Shown in pieces: positions 56,144 through 64,000 of a stretch of DNA of 64,000 nucleotides; positions within the stretch are counted from its first letter, which is position 1; every line of letters begins with the position of its first letter. This stretch comes from Polytrichum commune (taxonomy: Eukaryota > Streptophyta > Polytrichopsida > Polytrichales > Polytrichaceae), in assembly GCA_950295325.1 (NCBI GenBank), contig OX485806.1, positions 17,918,001 to 17,982,000 of the forward strand, written 5' to 3'. Both the position numbers and the translations under genes were made by a program. The notes under the pieces are model-generated. The model made no database searches, was not told the origin of the DNA, and was given only the letters and a program-made list of their open reading frames with translations.

Positions 56144-58154
56144 ATCTGAGCCTCCTTGCACTAAGTTAGGACATCGCATGGATAATTCTCAGGACCCCCA
56201 TAAATAAACGCGCATTGTTTTAATAATGTTCTAATTTAATGCATCATAGGAAAGCTAGAGGTAGGGTAAGTATATATAACTAGCTGTGGATTTGGGGGTC
56301 GCACGACAAGCAACTTTTTAGAATAGGACCCTCAATAGCCTCATTGGCTAAATATTTTCTTTAATTGCAATTGTTGGTGTGCTCATAGATCTACCAACTA
56401 ATGGAAAACACGCTATGTTGGATGGTGGGCCTCCGCCCATGATTATGTCTAAAAGAAGTGGGAAGTTCAAGAGTGAAGTTGAACTGCACTGTCTTGTCTA
56501 ATTAATGTGGGTTACCATTTGGAATTGCATGTTGTTGTAACTTTATATCAAGAGTATCAAATTTTACCCAAATAACATGAAGTAGTTAGCATGCACACCG
56601 AAGAATATGATATAATTTGGTTGGTAAAAAATGAGACTCCTAGTAAAAAGTTATAGCAACACGTAATTCCAACTGGTTACTCACTCTAGTGAGACAAAAT
56701 AGTGTAGTTGGAGACACCTCACCACATGATTCATTGCCAGATCATCGTTTGGCATTTATTGTTTGAACCATGAAGTTTTTTTTTTGTCCCCCTTCAAATG
56801 AAGTCTTTTTGCAATTGGTCCTCATTTTGAAAAGGGTGTTGACATTTTAGTGGCATGAACTAACTACATTAGATTCCAAAGTGGGGAATGCTATCATATG
56901 AGTTGTGCGTGGTAAGTTATGAGTAGTGGACGAGAAAATTTAAGTGGTCATACAAACACTATTATCCTATAGTCGTGGTGTTTTTAGCATAGAAAATGTA
57001 GTTGATGGCACAATTAATGATAGATTATCCAATCGATTTATTCATAATGTTGTAAATTTTGATTTTTTAGTACGCATTTTCAAAACGATTATATTGGACT
57101 CAAACTACGTAATAACTCAGCCCTCAATACTCACCCCCCCACCCCCCCTCCCTATGGCACCCCCTGAGAATACTCAACATTCATTATTTCAATCCTAAGA
57201 CATTGCAACTACCAAAAGTGTGTTTAAACATCATGGGAGTTGGGCAATTGAGTTGAATTAAAGATTGCAATAAATGAGGCTAAATTTGTGCTTACCAAAA
57301 CATGTCCACTAATCGTGGTTGATATAAACAAGAATATTATCACAACCCAAAATCAAATCTACACCTTCTCCACAACCTACAATGATTGCTATCATCTTGA
57401 TTTCTTTCCTTTGCCTTGTCATCTATGAATGGGTTACGAACCCTCCTTTGGGACCTTCAAAAGGCAAGTCTTGGGATGGTTGCCATAACCTTAACAACAC
57501 ATTTTGCATAAAGAGGGAGTGATGTCAAGCTAAGAGATGATGAAATTATTTCTATCATGCCTTCTATTTTCTATGTCTTGTAATATGAATATCCCCTTTC
57601 TCCTCCAATATTGTCTCTTGTTTGGGTTATCTTGTCGAAACCATCTTAATTTGAGTTCTTATTTGAGTTGTACCGTTCATTTGTGCATGTAGATCACCAC
57701 TCTTAAATGTTTGCATGTTTGAGTTTCACACCCTACCCTAATATTTATGTGATTTTTTCTATGTTCTCATATATGTAAATATTTCAAAATGCCGAAAAAG
57801 TCTCAAATCACCTAATATAGTGATCATTACATTTATAAGTGTTATGTTCTTGTTCATTTAACTTTGTATCTATTAAAGTGTTAACATTATGTATGTTTTA
57901 TGAAAATTTCCACTCCCTATTATTAACAAATATAGAGGGCAGACTATATGAGAGGCTTCAATTTTGAATACTTAAATTATGCCTCATGATGCTTGTGATG
58001 AAAACTTCCAAGCAGGATTGCCCTAAAATCCCAAGAATGGGAAGGTAGTAGGAATTGGGAAAGGTGAGTGTTTCCGTTCAACACACATAACCAGTCAACT
58101 TTGCACTACAATTGAAGGTTTGTGGCCACACATAATTCAATTTCAATTTTCCGT
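56144..58154. other. No gene recognised
   Basis: AT-rich; includes a C-run near 57130-57155. The 84-codon plus-strand frame at 56944 shows no family resemblance. Confidence 0.4.
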
Positions 58155-58222
58155 GGTACAGCCTTCGGACAAGTTTTGAGGGCCCTCACAATTTGATGGT
58201 CACAGCCCTTGGCCGTAGTGTA
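58155..58222 (-). repeat. Terminal fragment of the Tourist family
   Basis: On the minus strand GCGTCACTTTACACTACGGC, then CAAGGGCTGTGACCATCAAA, matches the left end of the 3104/55641 family. The rest of the element is absent. Confidence 0.6.
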
Positions 58223-59178
58223 AAGTGACGCTTAGTTCTCTGATGGAAATTTATGAATCTTGCAAGTGCTGGGTTTTCAATCGCTACCATCTATTCCAAG
58301 CACCCAAAGATTGTAAATCCATCTACAGTTCACTTGCAAGGGGTTCATTGTGAAGGGAATAGATGGGAGGTAAATTTGTAGCAACATTCACTCTCGCCCA
58401 AAGCATAGCCTAGTGACACAACACATGGTCAAGAATGCCTTTGTGTAAAGCAAAGCCTAATCTGACAAATTTTCGACTGCACAAATATACGTGCACAAAG
58501 ATTTTCAATCCCTCATTGTCAACTTGGCTGCATATTTTCTGATTTAGCACCACACATTTTACATCAATAATAAGTATTGCTTGAAGGAACATTACCTAAC
58601 AATACCTCAGAATTAATGTAGCACCATACTGATTAATTTATGTCCATTCTAACCCATTTATTACAGGGACGCACTCAAACATATGGACCCATTATATATT
58701 TGAAAAAATCAGATGGAGGCCTCTGCGAGCCACATTTTCATTTCAGTCATCTACAACCAAGGTTTCAACAGAACTGTTGAGATGACAGTCAAGAGTCGAT
58801 ATATTCTGATATGACATTGAAAATGTTAAGTTGCATGAGAACCTGTACAAGCCTTTCTAACAGTAGAATGGTGTACAATATTATGAGGGCTCAGCAAGTG
58901 GCTGGCTGTGATTCAAAGGAGAAATTCAATCGAAAGAAATAACTTGGGGAAACAAAGAAGAAACAGAGCCAGTACGTCCTATCGATCAAAGAATATGCAG
59001 AAAGACACTGAACTTGTTCATCAAGATGAATGAAAAGAGGACAGAGTACACCCATTGACTGACTGGCCCATGAGTAGATATATGCATCCACGCATGAACT
59101 TCAGTGTACTGATTATCAGCAACATCCAAACTGTTCCAACAAAGAGGACGTATGCTGATAGGCCTTCACCTCATTGTT
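58223..59178. other. No gene recognised; probable 3' flank of the multi-exon gene
   Basis: Lies downstream of the TGA at 59179-59181 on the minus strand and probably includes that gene's 3' untranslated region. Confidence 0.4.
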
Positions 59179-62100
59179 TCATGCACTACTCCTTGCAGAT
59201 GAAGGTCTGGAGGAACGTGAACACAGTCGTTGTCGATGTTCCTGAAAGTACACACACCTGTTAGAGAATGCCAGGACCAACGATCATATTCTAGAAATAA
59301 GGTAAGCGGGCCTAATTTGATACTTAATCAGATATCTATATTTGAGTGGTGTGTGGTTAGGTGTGAATTGAAGAAGGCGCACCAAAAACACCTATGTTTA
59401 AAAGAGATTGGACTACACACTCAGAATTTGTTAACTACTCTAGGTTCAATCGTCAACATAATTGGGGGGACCTATATGATCATTCATACAAGCTCCAGAA
59501 ATAATGAGGAACATGGCTATGGTCTTAATTTAGATTTGCTAATCATCTTATACTAATCTCGTATTTGATATCCTGGGCTACTCGGAAAAAGTAAGCACTT
59601 CAGACTTGGAGACCTACAAACGAAATTGACGTGATGAATTCTTACCATGTCAAGCTGACGTGCTTTTCTTCGCCGTTCAATTACCTCTCGCCGGCTTTCA
59701 TCATCTCTAGCCATGACTACAGGAAGACAGTTATCATCCTGGGAGCTCTTTGAAGCCACGTCTGGCATCTCTTCACGACTGGAACTTGACTCCCTCTTTG
59801 GTCTGCTTTGTGATCTTCGATGTGAAGGAACTGAAGAAGTTGCTCTCTGTTTCCTATCTGCAGAAGCACTTCTTGGAACTCTCGAGCGTTCTGCTGGGGC
59901 ATCCAGACCTGACAGTGCCCACAGAGCATCTCCTCCCTTTGGTGCAGAATGGGGCCTCTTCAACCTCTGAAGGACTTGTGTTCGCACCGAGCTCGCATTT
60001 ACAGCTACACTATCCTGAGAGGGAGTTGGAGATGGATCAAAATTACTCGAGTCATTATGAGATTGTGACCCCTGCTGCTGCAACCCGACTTTGCGTGCTG
60101 ATACCTGTAAGGATTTGTTCTGCTTCTCACTCAGCCTGAGCTTTAGCCTGAAGTCTCAGCCATGCAAAATGGACTCTGTCAGTTAAAAATTAGTTGAGGC
60201 AAAACGAGTTTCTAAATGTGAATTTACCTGAAGTGAAGTACAAACACCTTACAGGAGGCTCGTTTGCAGGCAAAGATTTCTGAAGTACTAAGAAAGCACT
60301 AGAGTGAGAAGTGTGAAGGCCAGTCTGAAAAACAACTTCCATACACTACATTTAATTTCTGGAGGATAGAACATACCAGGAAGATTTGAGAAATTAAGAA
60401 TCTGAGTCTTTCAGCCAAGAAAGAGATTAGGACACTTCACCTGTCACTTTCATGAAACCAGCTTGTGGGACCAGCTTCCGGTACAGCAGGAGAGGGCGGT
60501 TTGCTGCGGTGGTTACCATCCTCAAGCGAGATTTGTGAAATGATATCTGGAATCTTTTCTGTATTCCAAGGTGAAAAATCAACAGATCCAGATAGCAGCA
60601 GTCGTTTCTCCACTTCATCCATTGTCAAACCATGTTTTCTCCAGTCACCAGGAGAGTGGGGCGACCTGTCCTGACCCCACAATGGACTCTCTGCAAGCAA
60701 GACCGTAGCCCCATGGAAATTGAATAAGTTAAATGATACTAGGAAGTTAGAATTTCTAGAGCAGGCTCAAACAACCCCAGCACTGCAAAACTAGGTGCAG
60801 TGACTTAAAGTTCACTATGTCCTAAGAGCAACTCCTATGGTCACTGGACAATGATTTTCTCAATAATGGGCTTTTCAGGTTTTGGGGGGGCAAGACCGCA
60901 TGTTCATTCTACCCACAAAGCATATATAATTTGAACCAATTATTACAAGGGAGGCATCCCTATAAACCCCTTCTCCACCCTCAAGAAGTGAGGCTCAAAG
61001 GACTTTAAGGGGTCGTCTCTCTGTCTATAATGAGATTTCTGGTATACATGGACTTCATGTGTGAGATGAGCATTGCGGCATTGGCCCAAAAAACTTTAAT
61101 AGCTTTTTAGTGAGAGAATTATTTTATAGTGACCATGGGAGTTGCTTTAAGCAATCTCCAGGAATGCTTTCATGGTCACACAAATGGAAAGAAACCTGAT
61201 ACACAAAAAGCCGGTCTTCTAACCTGGTTGTCCGCTGGTCATTTTCTGGCAATCTTTAGAATGTGCCAGATCTCTGACTTGGTTCTCCACTCGCCTGACT
61301 GTCTTCCTCTCCAGACTCTCCAGGACCACTAGATGTCCACCATCACTTCCAGCATGTGGGGAGGCCCATCCTCGTTTAGCTGTTCTTCTTTCCAGGTTTT
61401 CTTGGATGACAACATGGCCATCTGGAGCACTGCTCCCATCAGAAGCTGCGCACTCTGATGACTGATTTTCTAATCTTTGTTTTTGTGAAGCGGTTTTGTC
61501 ACATGAAACCTTCACAGCTTCTTGGGTGACCCACCTTCCAGCAGATCCTTCATCTACACCCTTCCTAACAGATTTGTGGTCATTTGTTGGCGAGAAGGAA
61601 GCAATGCTGTCCTCCACCATGATTCCCTTGGCTGAAATTTCTCTCACTACTGTATGACCCTTGTGTAAAATCTGATGAGGTGCACATCCCCTGACCTCCA
61701 CTGTTCTTTTCTCCAACCTCTCCCGGATTCCTTCATGACCACGTTCTGCAGTCTGTTTGGGAACCCATCTACTGCCATTTGACCTCTTCCCCAGATCATC
61801 TTTGCCTTCGTGTGCAACTTCATCAGGGATACTCCTTCTGGCAGATAACTTCTCTTTCCTAATCCCTCGAGAATTTTCGTGACCAATGTCAATTACCTGG
61901 TGAGAAGTTCTGTTCCTATTCTTGATTGTCCTCCTTGCCTTTCGGACACGATTTAGATTGGACTTGCCATTTGAAGTCTTATGATGACCAAGCTGTACGT
62001 TTCCAGTTGTTCCACACTCCATGTGCTCTCTGACTGCATGAGTTTTCCCCTTCCCAACTAATACCACCCTGGTATAATTTTGCACCCTCTGAGATGATTG

Positions 62101-63898
62101 AGAGCATGTCGTTGAAGAGTCAGGTGAAATTGATGTGATTGACGCAAATTGGGGTTCAAACCCAGTTTTAATTTGCGGCTTTGTAGGATCATATCTATCT
62201 GTTGCATACAGCAACTCTGACTGATCATCTACATAATCCTTTGATTGATCTCTGTACGATGCAGCAGTCAACGTAGGATTCTGTTTCTTGACAGGAAATT
62301 CCGGTGCAGTCCTCCTAGGACTTAATTTCTCGCTATCAATTTCTCGCAATAATGTCTTCAGTTCATCCATGTACATTCCTGCTGTGGGATTTCCAACTGT
62401 TGTAAATGTAGGATGATTATTGCTCTGTTTCTGATGATATGCATAGGCACCTGTAAATTTTCTTCCTGCTGTTGGACTACTGTGGTTGCTTTCTTGATAT
62501 CGTCGTTCAGGAGACGACCCAACAGATGATGATAGGCTATTGTAATCCTACATTCCACATATAACTCTTGTCAGTGTCATATCAATTACTCAAAATCACA
62601 TAGTCCTCACATTGCAATTAAGAATTCAACCCTAAACCCTTGTGCACGACAATGGCAACAACATCAACCTTCAAAGACATTTATTTTCTTTCTTTACTTC
62701 AGGTTGAAGTGTAGAATGAAACCATTTCCTTTTGAAGCTCCAGAGTGATTTAGCACTTATCCATTCCCCCAATGAGATTGATAACAGCATAGGAGCATTG
62801 CCTCATAGTAATCTCTGTCTATGAAGGAATACCTTGCAGTGGGCTGCCTTGGAGAAATTATAGTGCAAATTGCTCATGAAGGATGACCGGTTTGGTATCT
62901 GTATGGCTCCCCTAGGAGGGCTTCCCCTTAGGCTTGGAGAGCTCAAAGTGGGTGAAGATGCTGTGGCACTGCGGAGCCGTTCGTCCAGCTCTCTTACCTG
63001 AATTTCCATCACATTCAGGCTCATGCATGACATCCCAAGGTATGTCTCAAATTATGTTGCCAAACACATCGCTATTACAATTGATCATGCAAGGAAGTCG
63101 GCAGGTAGCAGAGTCTTACATAGGTTAGCGAGGGAACTCTAGTGCTTATAAAGATGAAAACAAATGAATTGGGTCCACAGATAATCTTCAAGATATGTAA
63201 CTAATCACCTGGTCTGCGAGGGACCCAAGAACAAAGTCCAAAGATTGTGCCTCCCAAGGATCCCTTGTTGAAGGAATTCTTGCGCTTCTTACACCGTTTT
63301 TCATCCTCGGCGACTTGTTGATCACCTTCACCTGGCCCATCGGCGACTTGTTTGCCAACGTCCTACATTTCTGTGATAATGTGCAATACACTGGGGAGGG
63401 GCTAATTGCAGTTTTGTCACACATCTCAGATGCAAAACTAATCCTTTCCTTTGGTACGCCATCGTTCCGATTTCCATAACTGGTGACAAGATCAGGATCT
63501 CTCCTTGATGGAGAACTACACAGCCAGGGCTTCATGTACCTCCGCTCTGGATTGATTTTTGAGCTCCGTGAAGAACCGAACTCCCCAGGTAATTCTTTTG
63601 CTCGTTTCAGGGTATTTGTATAATCATCATCAAAGTTTCCAGTTTTCCATGCATTCAGAATTTTCTCAGCAATGTTACAGGCAGACCTTGACCTGGTATC
63701 GTTCTTCGAACTCTCTTCCTTATTTGCCAAAGGTTTAAAAGGAGATGGTACAACTTCATTAGACCGTTTCGGAGACTTGATGTAATCTTCTAGTTTCCTT
63801 GCATGATCTTTTTGTGACGAGCTGAGGGTTGGCAGACAGTATGTGTCATTGGGGCAGAACTCCTTTTGGCTCCTCCATAGTACTGTCTCTGGAGAAAC
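59179..63898 (-). CDS. Multi-exon gene of unknown function, 5' end beyond the window
   Basis: Six exons join in phase: 63898-63209, 63045-62833, 62547-61224, 60690-60441, 60147-59646 and 59241-59179 (stop TGA). Sites include TTTGCAG|GTT, CAG|GTGATT, AAG|GTATTC, TGTAG|GAT, CAG|GTTAGA, TTGCAG|AGA, ACAG|GTGAAG, TTCAG|G, ATG|GTAAGAA and TTTCAG|GAA. They give 1,013 residues, open at the start. The protein is Ser/Pro/Arg/Lys-rich and probably largely disordered. A short heptad-like stretch (MEIQVRELDERLRSA) sits in exon 2. Exon 3 has loosely repeated blocks (GHLVVLESLERKTVRR, HVVIQENLERRTAKRG). Exon 4 carries a hydrophobic, folded-looking patch (GLTMDEVEKRLLLSGSVDFS). Exon 5 has a basic tail (RREVIERRRKARQLDM). 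I do not recognise the family. The splice phases and long open exons make it a real gene. Confidence 0.75.
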
Positions 63899-64000
63899 CT
63901 GCAAATTGCAGGGCGTAATAAGAAACCACTCCTACTTGTCTTGGAAAACCTCTATATCATAAATTTGGTATGAGGTATGATAGATTGTAATCCGCATGTT

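Overview
This window looks like land-plant nuclear DNA. It is AT-rich and gene-poor, with four credible host genes in 64 kb. The families are plant-typical: a DUF4220/DUF594 membrane protein, an LEA_3/SAG21-type late-embryogenesis protein, and a C78 (ZUFSP/ZUP1-like) peptidase. One gene has at least six exons with plant-like GT-AG introns. Most of the rest is Ty1/copia, Tourist/PIF-Harbinger, Mutator, hAT and foldback elements plus tandem repeats. The copia primer site matches the anticodon arm of initiator tRNA-Met rather than its 3' end, which mildly favours a non-seed lineage (moss, lycophyte or fern). I cannot name the species.

Layout. 1-8.4 kb: repeat-rich DNA with a three-unit tandem repeat, a broken PIF/Harbinger transposase, Tourist, hAT and Mutator non-autonomous elements, and a long hairpin. 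8.8-24.7 kb: a decayed array of about 320-bp units, split by a 5,954-bp Ty1/copia element (14530-20483, minus strand, 320-bp LTRs), a large foldback (21.1-22.4 kb) and a probable solo LTR (22414-23562). 26.2-28.0 kb: a two-exon LEA_3 gene on the plus strand with a Tourist element in its intron. 29.5-31.1 kb: an intronless ZUP1-like peptidase on the minus strand, preceded by about nine tandem copies of its own start region. 32.3-38.5 kb: tandem arrays and unrecognised DNA. 38.5-51.5 kb: a large imperfect inverted duplication. Its left arm carries an intact DUF4220/DUF594 gene and its right arm only that gene's last 138 codons. 52-58 kb: direct repeats, a 1,052-bp Mutator-like element and another Tourist copy. 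59.2-64 kb: a six-exon gene on the minus strand, 5' end outside the window, encoding a long Ser/Pro/Arg-rich protein I do not recognise.

The genes form no operon or pathway. The main interest is structural. The inverted duplication faces the DUF594 gene with a 98%-identical antiparallel copy of its 3' end, a classic configuration for hairpin small-RNA production. Element insertions present in one or both arms allow the duplication to be dated relative to transposition. Several genes show repeat-driven change: an amplified start region (peptidase), a 23-residue tandem repeat and a repeat-derived leader (DUF594 gene), and an intronic MITE (LEA gene).
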